Of a stretch of 64,000 nucleotides of DNA, positions 28,757-36,178 are shown one piece after another. Below the pieces are notes generated by a model that made no database searches, was not told the origin of the DNA, and saw nothing but the letters and a program-made list of their open reading frames with translations. Made by a program: the position numbers and the translations under genes. Within the stretch, counting starts at the first letter, position 1. Each line of letters starts with the position of its first letter. Source of the DNA: Bradyrhizobium japonicum USDA 6 (lineage in GTDB: Bacteria > Pseudomonadota > Alphaproteobacteria > Rhizobiales > Xanthobacteraceae); contig NC_017249.1 of NCBI RefSeq assembly GCF_000284375.1, positions 7,433,001 through 7,497,000 of the forward strand. The letters run 5' to 3'.

Positions 28757-29305
28757 TCACCAGCCCCAGCCGCCGCCGTAGTAGCGCGGAAACAGCGTTG
28801 GCCGCCCAGTGACGTAGCTGCGGTTGGCGTAGCCGCCGCCGTAATAGCTGGCAGGGTAGCCAGCGGCGTAAGCGTCGTAGTAGCCGCCAGTGCCATAGCC
28901 GCCGTAGTAGCGCGGGAACAGCGTTGGCCGTCCGGTGACGTAGCTGCGGTTGGCGTAGCCGCCGTAATAGCCTGGGTATCCGCCATAACTGCCATAGTAG
29001 CTGCCAGGGTAGCCCCAACTAGTGCCTGCGTAAGGGCCGCCGCCGTAGTACGCAGCGGTTCCAATCGCACCGGCGGCCAAGCCAGCACCGACTACACCGG
29101 CACCGTATCCATATGCAGCGCGCCGGTATTGTCGTCGCGCAACTCCTGCAACGCTCAGGGGCGTAAACGGGCGACCGACCCGCGCCTGAGCGCTCTCGAC
29201 AGACAGCGAGACGCCATGCTGTTCAGACCAACCGAACGAGAGCAGTGCTGCGGCCGCGACGGTCGAGGTTGCAATTGCAAGCTTCCCCATATTCATCGGC
29301 TTCAT
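28757..29305 (-). CDS. Gly/Tyr-rich secreted protein with internal duplication
   Basis: A 182-residue protein. A signal-like N-terminus (LAIATSTVAAAALLSF) is followed by a Gly/Tyr-rich body. The block YANRSYVTGRPTLFPRYYGG occurs twice, 42 residues apart, and the DNA is duplicated too (starts near 28773 and 28899, 126 bp apart). Between the blocks are YGG and GYPGYYGG runs. It is likely an extracellular or cell-surface structural protein; this is inferred from composition. GGAG lies 7 nt before the ATG at 29305. A FixK2-type box is upstream. Confidence 0.7.
   Translation of the reverse strand: MKPMNMGKLAIATSTVAAAALLSFGWSEQHGVSLSVESAQARVGRPFTPLSVAGVARRQYRRAAYGYGAGVVGAGLAAGAIGTAAYYGGGPYAGTSWGYPGSYYGSYGGYPGYYGGYANRSYVTGRPTLFPRYYGGYGTGGYYDAYAAGYPASYYGGGYANRSYVTGRPTLFPRYYGGGWGW
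28773..28970. repeat. Internal ~75-bp direct repeats in the Gly/Tyr-rich gene
   Basis: Two direct copies (beginning 28773 and 28899) start CCGCCGTAGTAGCGCGG and contain GTGACGTAGCTGCGGTTGGC. A period of 126 bp keeps the reading frame. Confidence 0.75.
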
Positions 29306-29366
29306 GGATTTTCTCCATTACTGCCTGCCCTGATCCTATCCGTGCGCCTTTTGGCTAACGTGACCC

Positions 29367-29380
29367 TTGCGCCAGATCAA
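29367..29380 (-). promoter_or_regulatory. FixK2-type box before the Gly/Tyr-rich gene
   Basis: Minus strand TTGATCTGGCGCAA fits TTG(A/C)-N6-(T/G)CAA exactly. Centre 68 bp before the ATG; a GATAGGAT element lies downstream near the -10 position. Confidence 0.65.
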
Positions 29381-29711
29381 AATTCTCGGGAAAGCTCGCC
29401 GGGAGCGGCAGAGCTACAGGACACCGGGCGGGCCGCGCCAGCGCACGGGCGATCCCCCCTTACGTCACACCTTTGTAGGTTGATAGGTAGGCCAACCGCT
29501 TGGCCGCCTCAGTGATTTCGGCCGGTGAGTTGATCCCTAGCTTTAGAAGCAACCGGGTTCGCTGCTCTGCAACGCGCTCGCGCGGTCTCCGAACCGCCCA
29601 GCTATCTCATGGCAGGACCGGCTGAACCAGGATCACCAATTCGTCGTCTTTTACAATCGTGCGAGCGGACGAGTGTCCTATGGCCTGCGGGCGCGCGCGA
29701 TCATCTGTCCG
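29381..29711. other. Intergenic stretch, no supported gene
   Basis: Nothing recognised apart from the end of the possible micro-ORF of repeat copy 2 (29678-29803, minus). A larger minus-strand frame across 29607-30131 crosses the repeat out of phase and has no family resemblance. Confidence 0.5.
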
Positions 29712-29804
29712 AGTGGACCGCCGGTAACTCTCTGCAATTCCCGGCGGCCCCTGTCGGTCACTCCCAATGCCTCTGCCCAATGACAGTAGGCGTGACCGCC
29801 CATT
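29712..29804 (-). ncRNA. Predicted FixK2-driven structured RNA or leaderless micro-ORF, copy 2
   Basis: Same design as copy 1: FixK2 box at 29841-29854, TATGCT at 29817-29812, predicted start near 29804. The terminal hairpin is GGGCCGCCGG with CCGGCGGTCC, ten pairs with one G-U. The alternative leaderless frame (29803 to 29678) gives 41 residues sharing the first 31 with copy 1 except three changes, then diverging. The loss of C-terminal similarity and pairing-preserving changes favour RNA over protein, but neither is proven. Confidence 0.5.
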
Positions 29805-29840
29805 GAGGCTCAGCATACCGAGCGAGTATGACGGGTGAAA

Positions 29841-29854
29841 TTGATCTCGATCAA
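29841..29854 (-). promoter_or_regulatory. FixK2/FNR box of repeat copy 2
   Basis: TTGATCTCGATCAA, TTGAT-N4-ATCAA perfect. Position relative to the TATGCT element is the same as in copy 1 plus 1 bp. Confidence 0.75.
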
Positions 29855-29995
29855 TTGTCCCCCAGAGGCGGCAGACGTCAGCACCAAACAGCCCGGCAGG
29901 CCTTCGCCCTCGGCCGACGCGCTGGCACTCTCCTTGCTGCTCGTCCGCCAATCCCTCAGACCCGCAGTGGGTCTGTTTCATAGTGAGGCGATCCC

Positions 29996-30256
29996 ATGCA
30001 ATCGACGTCCCGTTTCGAAGCGACCATCCCGACACAGCTCCACGTCCTGATCTCCGATCTGCGTTGGCGCACGCAAATGCTCGACGCCGACATTCTGGAG
30101 GAAGAGCGGAGGGCCGGAATCTCCGATCCAAACAATCTCGCCTACCCGATGCTCGCGCAGAATCTCAGAGCCCGGCGCGACAATATCCAGGTAAGCATCG
30201 CGATCCTGGAAAGCCGCATCGAAAAGCGATCAACCGGGTGGCCGAGCGCCGCCTGA
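29996..30256 (+). CDS. Small helical hypothetical protein
   Basis: An 86-residue, soluble, helical protein (PTQLHVLISDLRWRTQMLDA, then LRARRDNIQVSIAILESRIE). A weak GAGG element lies before the ATG at 29996. A hairpin follows about 50 bp after the stop. Unknown family. It resembles the coiled-coil small proteins at 857-1132 and 30468-30692 in style only. Confidence 0.55.
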   Translation: MQSTSRFEATIPTQLHVLISDLRWRTQMLDADILEEERRAGISDPNNLAYPMLAQNLRARRDNIQVSIAILESRIEKRSTGWPSAA

Positions 30257-30305
30257 CGCGGATCGTGCCGGGCCCGGCCAGGCCACGCGACGGCATATGC
30301 AGAAG

Positions 30306-30339
30306 GGCGCGGACAATGGGCGATAGCTCTGTCCGCGCC
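30306..30339. terminator. Hairpin after 29996-30256
   Basis: GGCGCGGACA (30306-30315) pairs perfectly with TGTCCGCGCC (30330-30339); loop 14 nt; no T-run. Confidence 0.45.
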
Positions 30340-30467
30340 GGCCAGCGCGCAGGAACCCGCGTTGCCCTTTTGCAACGGTTCCCCACTGTCTGAAGCCGGA
30401 CAAAACAAACTCCCATTCCAGCCACGAACCCCGCTCACAACGCCGTGAGACTAGCAGGGGAACTACG

Positions 30468-30692
30468 ATGCGTGCACAGCGCGTTTGGAAAGTGAATGGG
30501 GCCGCCAGCATCGGGCAGCTCCAATCGAGACTGGACGACCTCAACAAGCGTCTCGGTCAGCTCGAAAGCCAGCGTCCGGAGAGCTGGAAGCTCGAAGAAC
30601 TGAGATCCAGCGCGCTCAGGCTGTCGCGCGAGATCGACGACATCCGCTGCGCCGAGGCGACGGCGGCATTGAGCGAGCTCTTGCGGAAGTAG
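30468..30692 (+). CDS. Small coiled-coil hypothetical protein
   Basis: A 74-residue protein with a long helix: ASIGQLQSRLDDLNKRLGQL, then SSALRLSREIDDIR. GGGGAA is upstream of the ATG. It begins a run of three small plus-strand genes (to 31222). Unknown function. Confidence 0.6.
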   Translation: MRAQRVWKVNGAASIGQLQSRLDDLNKRLGQLESQRPESWKLEELRSSALRLSREIDDIRCAEATAALSELLRK

Positions 30693-30771
30693 AGATTCCG
30701 GGCGATTCGAGCGACGCGCTAGGAACCAACCTTCCTCGCCGCCATTGCCATGCAGAGCATGGAGCAAAATC

Positions 30772-30885
30772 ATGACCAGGCACCTGACGCGAGCCCATCT
30801 CGCGCGCGGGGTGGCCGGCGCGGTGTCCACGCTGGTCCTGTGCGCGACGGCGGCATTCACCATCGCGCACCACTTCGCGCTGTGA
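30772..30885 (+). CDS. 37-residue single-TM small protein
   Basis: GGAG at 7-nt spacing before the ATG. The product has a basic N-terminus (MTRHLTRAHLARG) and one hydrophobic helix (VSTLVLCATAAFTIAHHFAL). It ends 10 bp before the next gene, suggesting an operon. Probably an inner-membrane micro-protein. Confidence 0.55.
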   Translation: MTRHLTRAHLARGVAGAVSTLVLCATAAFTIAHHFAL

Positions 30886-30895
30886 GGGATTTCGC

Positions 30896-31222
30896 ATGAC
30901 GTCCGATCCCGAGGAATCGGTGAGGCTGCAAGGTTTTGGCGAGATGACGTTGCGCACCGCCGTCGCGACGCTGATGGCGCTCGCGCCGCGCGAGCGATCC
31001 GACGCCGCCATCTTCCGCGTCCGCGACGGCGTGCGTTTGGCCTCGAGCGAGATCGCCGAACTTGCCTCCGACTGGGGCATGACAGCAATGGCTGAAGTCA
31101 GGTCTCCAAGCCTCGTCCCGGACCAGCACTGGCCGGACATCGTTCGCGGCATGGTGCGCGAGGCGCCACTGCCGGCACTGATGGTGGCGTTCCTGGTGGG
31201 CGTGCTGGTGGCGCGGCGGTAG
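30896..31222 (+). CDS. Hypothetical protein with C-terminal membrane anchor
   Basis: A 108-residue protein. The soluble N-terminal part (EESVRLQGFGEMTLRTAVAT) is followed by a C-terminal hydrophobic helix (LPALMVAFLVGVLVARR). Ribosome site GAGGGA 7 nt before the ATG at 30896, next to the small TM gene upstream. The C-terminal anchor with terminal arginines recalls DUF883/ElaB-type small proteins, but similarity is too weak to claim. Confidence 0.6.
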   Translation: MTSDPEESVRLQGFGEMTLRTAVATLMALAPRERSDAAIFRVRDGVRLASSEIAELASDWGMTAMAEVRSPSLVPDQHWPDIVRGMVREAPLPALMVAFLVGVLVARR

Positions 31223-31283
31223 TCCGCCGACCTACCGACCATCGGCCCGCGAATGCAGGGCCATGCCGCACCGGGCGCCGGAT

Positions 31284-31508
31284 TTACATCTGCCAGACGG
31301 TCGCCTCTTCGTGAGTCCACGCGGCGTAGAGTGCGCGGATCTCCTTCAGGCGCTCGTGGTAGCCGGGCGGATGACCGGCCTTGACGTACCGGGCCTGAAC
31401 ACGAAGAGACCAGCGGGACATGGAGGCGCCGAGCCGCTGCGCCACCACCCACGCAACCCCGGCGACGACAGCAATGACAATGCCGTAGGCGATTATCTCG
31501 GGCAACAT
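31284..31508 (-). CDS. Small membrane-anchored hypothetical protein
   Basis: A 74-residue protein with one N-terminal TM (MLPEIIAYGIVIAVVAGVAW) and a basic soluble tail (YVKAGHPPGYHERLKEIRAL). ATG at 31508 with AAGGG upstream; a TTG six codons earlier is possible. Unknown function. Confidence 0.55.
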   Translation of the reverse strand: MLPEIIAYGIVIAVVAGVAWVVAQRLGASMSRWSLRVQARYVKAGHPPGYHERLKEIRALYAAWTHEEATVWQM

Positions 31509-32243
31509 TCCAAACCCTTCAATCAAAGGGATGCAACTAATGCGAGTGGAGCGTTGCTGTCTATCGGTACTTGTACGGACCGCTGACCGGCGTCGATAGA
31601 CTTGCGACAGTGCCGCCCCGCAGCGCGGCCCTTTGTTCTGCGCCTATGGGTACCGCGTTCGAATTCTGCCTGCCGAGCGCCGCCAATGCGGTGAACAGGC
31701 TGACCGCCGCAGCGTAGCTGCTGAGCATCTTTGAGAAGCCATTGAAGAGGCGAGCGGACAGACGCTGCGCTTGCGCCCAAACCTCACCTGCGCAACCGGT
31801 ATAAGTCATTGCGCATTGACGATTCTGTGCTGAGAATCCGCGTTTTTCCTCGCGTCGCATTCGAGGTACCGAGTCCGAGGCCCCCGTCGATGACTTCATC
31901 GGCTCAGCACCTGATTTGGCCTTGCTGAATGAGGTCTTCGAAGACCTGAAAGTGCATGCGAGCGAGCAGCGTTGCCCATTAACGGAACGAAGCTGGGTCG
32001 GAGTGCGGGACGTCGAAAACGCTCGTTGACGGAAGGCCACAAGTCGATTCGGGCCTACGGACAACTAACTCGAACGCTCTGGGGGGGGATTCGTGCGTCA
32101 AAACGTTTGGCGTTTGCGCACCGCGAAGTTCGATGCCAAATAGCGCCGCGAACAATCCACGAACTTTGACACCCGCGCACCCTGCGTAGTACGGAACATC
32201 GCGGGACGTAAAAACTAGGGGAAGCGCAAATCCCTGAAATTCT
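31509..32243. other. Gene-poor stretch next to tRNA-Pro
   Basis: About 735 bp. The only sizeable frame is minus 31561-31899 or longer (MKSSTGASDSVPRMRREEK...), which has no family match, no good ribosome site and unusual composition. Position beside a tRNA 3' end suggests former integration events. Not called as a gene. Confidence 0.45.
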
Positions 32244-32320
32244 TGGTCGGAGTGGCAGGATTCGAACCTGCGACCCCTGCGTCCCGAACGCAGTGCTCTA
32301 CCGGGCTGAGCCACACTCCG
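32244..32320 (-). tRNA. tRNA-Pro (anticodon CGG)
   Basis: A 77-nt cloverleaf on the minus strand. Acceptor CGGAGTG pairs with CACTCCG; anticodon stem CTGCG/CGCAG with loop TTCGGGA gives anticodon CGG; T-arm GGTTCGAATCC; encoded 3' CCA (32246-32244). It reads CCG proline codons, frequent in this GC-rich DNA. Confidence 0.97.
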
Positions 32321-32370
32321 ACAAGAAGGCGGCTTATAGCGTCGGGTTTGACGCACCGCAAGCGGCCGGT

Positions 32371-33378
32371 ATGAGGAATTTTGTCCCTGTGAAAACGGGT
32401 CTTGAAACGTCGATTTTACCGGCCGGCGCGGCCGGCGCGGAAGCTGCCGCCCGGATTTTGGCCGCCGGCGGGCTGGTCGCGTTTCCGACCGAGACGGTCT
32501 ATGGGCTCGGCGCGGACGCCGCCAATGCCACCGCGATCGCCCATCTCTACGCCGCCAAGGGGCGGCCGGCCTTCAACCCGCTGATCGCCCATGTCGCCGA
32601 CCTCGCCGCCGCGCGGCGGATCGGGCGGTTCGATGCGCGTGCGTTGAGGCTTGCGGAAGCGTTCTGGCCGGGGCCGCTGACGCTGGTGGTGCCGAAGACG
32701 GACGACTGCCCGGTGGCCGAGTTGGCCACCGCCGGGCTCGACACGGTCGCGATCCGCATTCCCGCCCATCCGGTGGCGGAGGCGATCCTGCGCGCCTTCG
32801 GCGGGGCCGTGGTGGCGCCGTCCGCCAACATCTCCGGCCATGTCTCGCCGACGCTGGCAGCCCATGTCGAAAGCGACCTTGCCGGGCGGATCGACCTGAT
32901 CGTGGACGGCGGGCCGGTTACGGTCGGCGTCGAATCGACCATTGTCGGCTGCTTCGATGCCCCGATGCTGCTCCGCCCCGGCGGGCTGTCGCGCGAGCGG
33001 ATCGAGGCCGTGCTCGGCGTAGCCTTGGCGCGGCCACCTGTAGAGGCCGAGAGCGACGACAGCCAGCCGCTGGCGCCGGGCATGCTGGCCTCGCATTACG
33101 CGCCGCGCGCCAGCGTGCGGCTCAATGCGCGTGATGTGGCCACGGGCGAAGCACTGCTGGCGTTCGGACCCGATCGCCTGCCGGGCCTGGAGGCCGCCGC
33201 CGCCGTCATGAATTTGTCGCCCGCGGCCGATCTCGATGAAGCCGCCACCAATCTGTTCGGCTATCTTCGCGCCCTCGATGCGAAGAGCCCGCGAGCGATC
33301 GCAGTGATGGCGGTGCCGGAAGAAGGACTTGGCGAGGCCATCAACGACCGGCTGCGCCGGGCCGCGGTCGCCCGATAG
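32371..33378 (+). CDS. tsaC: L-threonylcarbamoyladenylate synthase (Sua5/YwlC type)
   Basis: A 335-residue enzyme making threonylcarbamoyl-AMP for t6A37 modification of ANN-decoding tRNAs. The YrdC core reads LVAFPTETVYGLGADA, KGRPAFNPLIAHV, and the PSANISGHVSPT motif. A C-terminal Sua5 domain follows (LAPGMLASHYAPRASVRL), so it is the long Sua5 form. Start ATG at 32371; a GTG at 32389 with GAGGA upstream is an alternative. It faces away from tRNA-Pro. Confidence 0.93.
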   Translation: MRNFVPVKTGLETSILPAGAAGAEAAARILAAGGLVAFPTETVYGLGADAANATAIAHLYAAKGRPAFNPLIAHVADLAAARRIGRFDARALRLAEAFWPGPLTLVVPKTDDCPVAELATAGLDTVAIRIPAHPVAEAILRAFGGAVVAPSANISGHVSPTLAAHVESDLAGRIDLIVDGGPVTVGVESTIVGCFDAPMLLRPGGLSRERIEAVLGVALARPPVEAESDDSQPLAPGMLASHYAPRASVRLNARDVATGEALLAFGPDRLPGLEAAAAVMNLSPAADLDEAATNLFGYLRALDAKSPRAIAVMAVPEEGLGEAINDRLRRAAVAR

Positions 33379-33456
33379 CGCATGATCCGGAAAAGTGTGC
33401 AGCGGTTTTCCGATAAGATCATGCGCAAGAGATAAAAGCGAAGAAGAGACAAGAGC

Positions 33457-34884
33457 ATGAACGTCAATAAATCTGCCACCCCGCCGCTTGCGCCCGAGCT
33501 GATCGAACAATTCCGCAAGATCGTCGGCGACCGCCACGCGATCACCGACGCGGCCGACATCGAGGCTTACGTCACCGAGGAGCGCAACCTGTTTCATGGC
33601 CGCTCGCCGCTGGTGCTGCGCCCGGGCTCGACGGCGGAAGTCTCGGCGATCTGCAAGCTCGCCTCCGCGCACGGAATCGCGCTGGTGCCGCAGGGCGGCA
33701 ACACCGGGCTCGTCGGCGGCCAGACGCCGCACAACGGCGAGGTGGTGGTGTCGCTGCGCCGGCTCGACAAGATCCGCGAGGTCGACACCGCCTCCAACAC
33801 CATGACCTGCGAGGCCGGCGTCGTGCTCCAGGTCGCGCAGCAGAAGGCGGCCGACGTGGACCGGCTGTTTCCGCTCTCGCTCGGTGCCGAAGGCAGCTGC
33901 ACCATCGGCGGCAATCTCTCGACCAATGCCGGCGGCACCGCCGCGCTCGCCTATGGCGTCGCGCGGGAGATGGCGCTGGGGCTGGAGGTCGTGCTCGCCG
34001 ACGGGCGCGTGCTCAACGTGCTGTCGAAGCTGAAAAAGGACAACACCGGCTACAATCTGCACAACCTCTTCATCGGCGCCGAAGGCACGCTCGGCATCAT
34101 CACGGCGGCCACGCTCAAACTGTTTCCGAAACCGCGGGCGGTCGAGACCGCCTTCGTCGGGCTGAAATCGCCGGCGGCGGCGCTGAAGCTGCTGACCATC
34201 GCGCAAGGCGAAGCCGCGAGCGCGCTGACGAGCTTTGAGCTGCTGTCGGAGATGGCGGTCGACTTTTCGGTCCGCCACGGCATCGACGTGCGCGATCCGC
34301 TCGAAGCAAAACATCCCTGGTACGTGCTGATGGAATTGTCCTCGCCCGGCGACGATGCCCGCACGCCGCTGGAGACGATCCTGACGCGCGCCATGGAAGA
34401 CGAGATCGTCGACGACGCCGTGATCGCGGCCAACCTCACCCAGCGCAACGGCTTCTGGAAGCTGCGCGAGGAGATGTCGTCGGCGCAGAAGCCCGAGGGC
34501 GGCTCGATCAAGCATGACATCTCCGTTCCGGTCGCCGCCGTGCCCGCCTTCATCGACGAGGCCAATGCCGCCGTCGTGAAACTGATCCCCGGCGCGCGGC
34601 CGGTGCCGTTCGGCCATCTCGGCGACGGCAATCTGCATTACAATGTCAGCGAGCCCATCGGCGCCAACACCGCGGATTACCTGGCGCGCTGGCACGAGAT
34701 GAACGCGGTCGTGTTCGAGATCGTGCTGCGCATGGGCGGCTCGATCTCGGCCGAGCACGGCATCGGCGTGCTCAAGCGCGACGAACTGCCCGAGGTGAAG
34801 GACAAGACCGCGATCGAGCTGATGCGCGCGATCAAGGCGATGCTGGATCCGCACGGCATCATGAATCCGGGGAAGGTGCTGTGA
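33457..34884 (+). CDS. FAD-linked 2-hydroxyacid dehydrogenase (D-2-hydroxyglutarate/D-lactate type)
   Basis: A 475-residue PCMH/vanillyl-alcohol-oxidase-fold enzyme. FAD-binding: VPQGGNTGLVGGQTP and GAEGSCTIGGNLSTNAGG. The C-terminal domain holds PFGHLGDGNLHYNVS and SAEHGIGVLKRDEL, the metal-ligand motifs of D-2-hydroxyglutarate and D-lactate dehydrogenases. It oxidises a D-2-hydroxyacid and passes electrons to a membrane acceptor. The exact substrate is open. The stop overlaps the next gene by 4 bp. Confidence 0.9.
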   Translation: MNVNKSATPPLAPELIEQFRKIVGDRHAITDAADIEAYVTEERNLFHGRSPLVLRPGSTAEVSAICKLASAHGIALVPQGGNTGLVGGQTPHNGEVVVSLRRLDKIREVDTASNTMTCEAGVVLQVAQQKAADVDRLFPLSLGAEGSCTIGGNLSTNAGGTAALAYGVAREMALGLEVVLADGRVLNVLSKLKKDNTGYNLHNLFIGAEGTLGIITAATLKLFPKPRAVETAFVGLKSPAAALKLLTIAQGEAASALTSFELLSEMAVDFSVRHGIDVRDPLEAKHPWYVLMELSSPGDDARTPLETILTRAMEDEIVDDAVIAANLTQRNGFWKLREEMSSAQKPEGGSIKHDISVPVAAVPAFIDEANAAVVKLIPGARPVPFGHLGDGNLHYNVSEPIGANTADYLARWHEMNAVVFEIVLRMGGSISAEHGIGVLKRDELPEVKDKTAIELMRAIKAMLDPHGIMNPGKVL

Positions 34885-35321
34885 GCGTCTCACTTACGAT
34901 CGACGCCATCAACGATGCCGATGTCGAGAACGTCGTCGCGCTGTGGCAGCGCTGCGGCCTGACGCGGCCCTGGAACGATCCGCATGCCGACATCGCGCTG
35001 GCGCGGCGGCGCGACAATTCGACCGTGCTGATCGGCCGCGACGGCGGCGCGATCATCGCCACCGCCATGGTCGGCCATGACGGCCATCGCGGCTGGGTCT
35101 ATTACGTCGCGGTCGATCCCGATGGGCGCAAGCGCGGCTATGGCCGCGTCATCATGGCCGCGGCCGAGGACTGGCTGCGCCAGGCCGGCATTTTGAAGCT
35201 GCAGCTGCTGGTCCGCCGCGAGAACGCGCAAGCCAATGCGTTCTACCAGTCGCTGGGTTTCGAAGAATCCACCTCGGTGATGTTCCAGAAGTGGCTCGAC
35301 GGCCGCGCTTCCACAACGTAG
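34881..35321 (+). CDS. GNAT acetyltransferase (YpeA-like)
   Basis: A 146-residue GNAT protein. Start WQRCGLTRPWNDPHADI is typical of YpeA; the acetyl-CoA loop reads VAVDPDGRKRGYGRVIM and the C-terminal part has ENAQANAFYQSLGFEE. GTG start inside the stop of the dehydrogenase gene. Target unknown. Confidence 0.88.
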   Translation: MSVSLTIDAINDADVENVVALWQRCGLTRPWNDPHADIALARRRDNSTVLIGRDGGAIIATAMVGHDGHRGWVYYVAVDPDGRKRGYGRVIMAAAEDWLRQAGILKLQLLVRRENAQANAFYQSLGFEESTSVMFQKWLDGRASTT

Positions 35322-35334
35322 CTGGAAAACAGCA

Positions 35335-35916
35335 ATGACCATTTCCGACCGCGTCCGCATCAAGGACGTCCGCGTGCTCTCGGACGGCTGGACCACGCTG
35401 AAGACCACGACGTTCGAGTACCGGCGCGCCAATGGCGAGTGGCAGACGCAGCACCGCGAAACCTATGAGCGCGACAACGCCGCCGCCGTGCTGCCGTATA
35501 ATCGCGCACGGCGTACGGTGATCCTGGTGCGCCAGTTCCGTTTGCCGGCCTTTATCCGCGGCTACGACGATCTCCTGATCGAAGCGGCCGCCGGCGTGCT
35601 CGACGATGCCTCCCCCGAGGTGCGCATCCGCGCCGAGGCCGAGGAGGAGACCGGCTATCGCCTGCACCACGTCCACAAGGTGTTCGAGGCCTTCATGAGC
35701 CCCGGCGCCATCACCGAGAAGCTGCATTTCTTCGTCGCCGAATACGAGCCGGAGATGCGGGTCAGCGACGGCGGCGGCCTGGAGCATGAGGGCGAGGACA
35801 TCGAGGTGCTGGAGCTCTCGATCGACGAGGCCTTGGCGATGATCGCGGACGGCCGCATCATCGACGCCAAGGCGATCATGCTGCTGCAATACGCGGCGCT
35901 GCACGTGTTCAGGTGA
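35335..35916 (+). CDS. Nudix hydrolase, NudK-like (GDP-mannose pyrophosphatase)
   Basis: A 193-residue Nudix enzyme. N-terminal strands (LSDGWTTLKTTTFEYRRANG) are typical of NudK/ADP-sugar pyrophosphatases. The Nudix box runs from AAAGVLDDASPEVRIRAEAE into EETGY, with RAEAEEE replacing the usual REL.EE. It likely hydrolyses GDP-mannose or ADP-sugars. It follows the GNAT gene by 13 bp. Confidence 0.88.
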   Translation: MTISDRVRIKDVRVLSDGWTTLKTTTFEYRRANGEWQTQHRETYERDNAAAVLPYNRARRTVILVRQFRLPAFIRGYDDLLIEAAAGVLDDASPEVRIRAEAEEETGYRLHHVHKVFEAFMSPGAITEKLHFFVAEYEPEMRVSDGGGLEHEGEDIEVLELSIDEALAMIADGRIIDAKAIMLLQYAALHVFR

Positions 35917-35928
35917 GCGCTCTCTTCA

Positions 35929-36053
35929 CCTCGCCCCGCTTGCGGAGGGGTCGGATTGCATCGAAGATGCAATCTGGGTGAGGGGGACTCTCCACGAGTC
36001 TCACCGTCACCTCCCTTGCGGAGACTCCCCCTCTCCCCGCAAGCGGGGCGAGG
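35929..36053. repeat. REP-like palindromic element
   Basis: Outer arms CCTCGCCCCGCTTGCGG (35929-35945) and CCGCAAGCGGGGCGAGG (36037-36053) are exact inverted repeats. Inside, GATTGCATC-GAA-GATGCAATC (35954-35974) is a perfect hairpin. Typical of Bradyrhizobium intergenic repeats; may act as a transcript end. Confidence 0.75.
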
Positions 36054-36178
36054 GAGCGCACCTGCCGCGCGGCGAGCTATTGCGCAATGCAATTCTGCCC
36101 TGCGCCGCCCCGCCCCGGTTGAGCAATTCCAAAACTATCTCTAGTCTGGCGCCAACCAAGAACCAGGAGACGCGCCCC

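Larger units (their letters stand above)
29712..29869. repeat. Duplicated ~155-bp element, copy 2
   Basis: Second copy of the element at 26204-26359, same orientation. One extra base lies in the spacer between -10 and box. Flanks are unrelated to copy 1. Confidence 0.85.

Noticed and set aside
31561..32064. Minus-strand 167-codon frame beside tRNA-Pro
   Set aside because: No ribosome site, no domain, odd composition.
32416..34893. 825-codon open frame antisense to Sua5 and the FAD dehydrogenase
   Set aside because: It is a GC-bias shadow: His/Arg/Asp-rich composition, no family resemblance, and two well-supported genes lie on the other strand.
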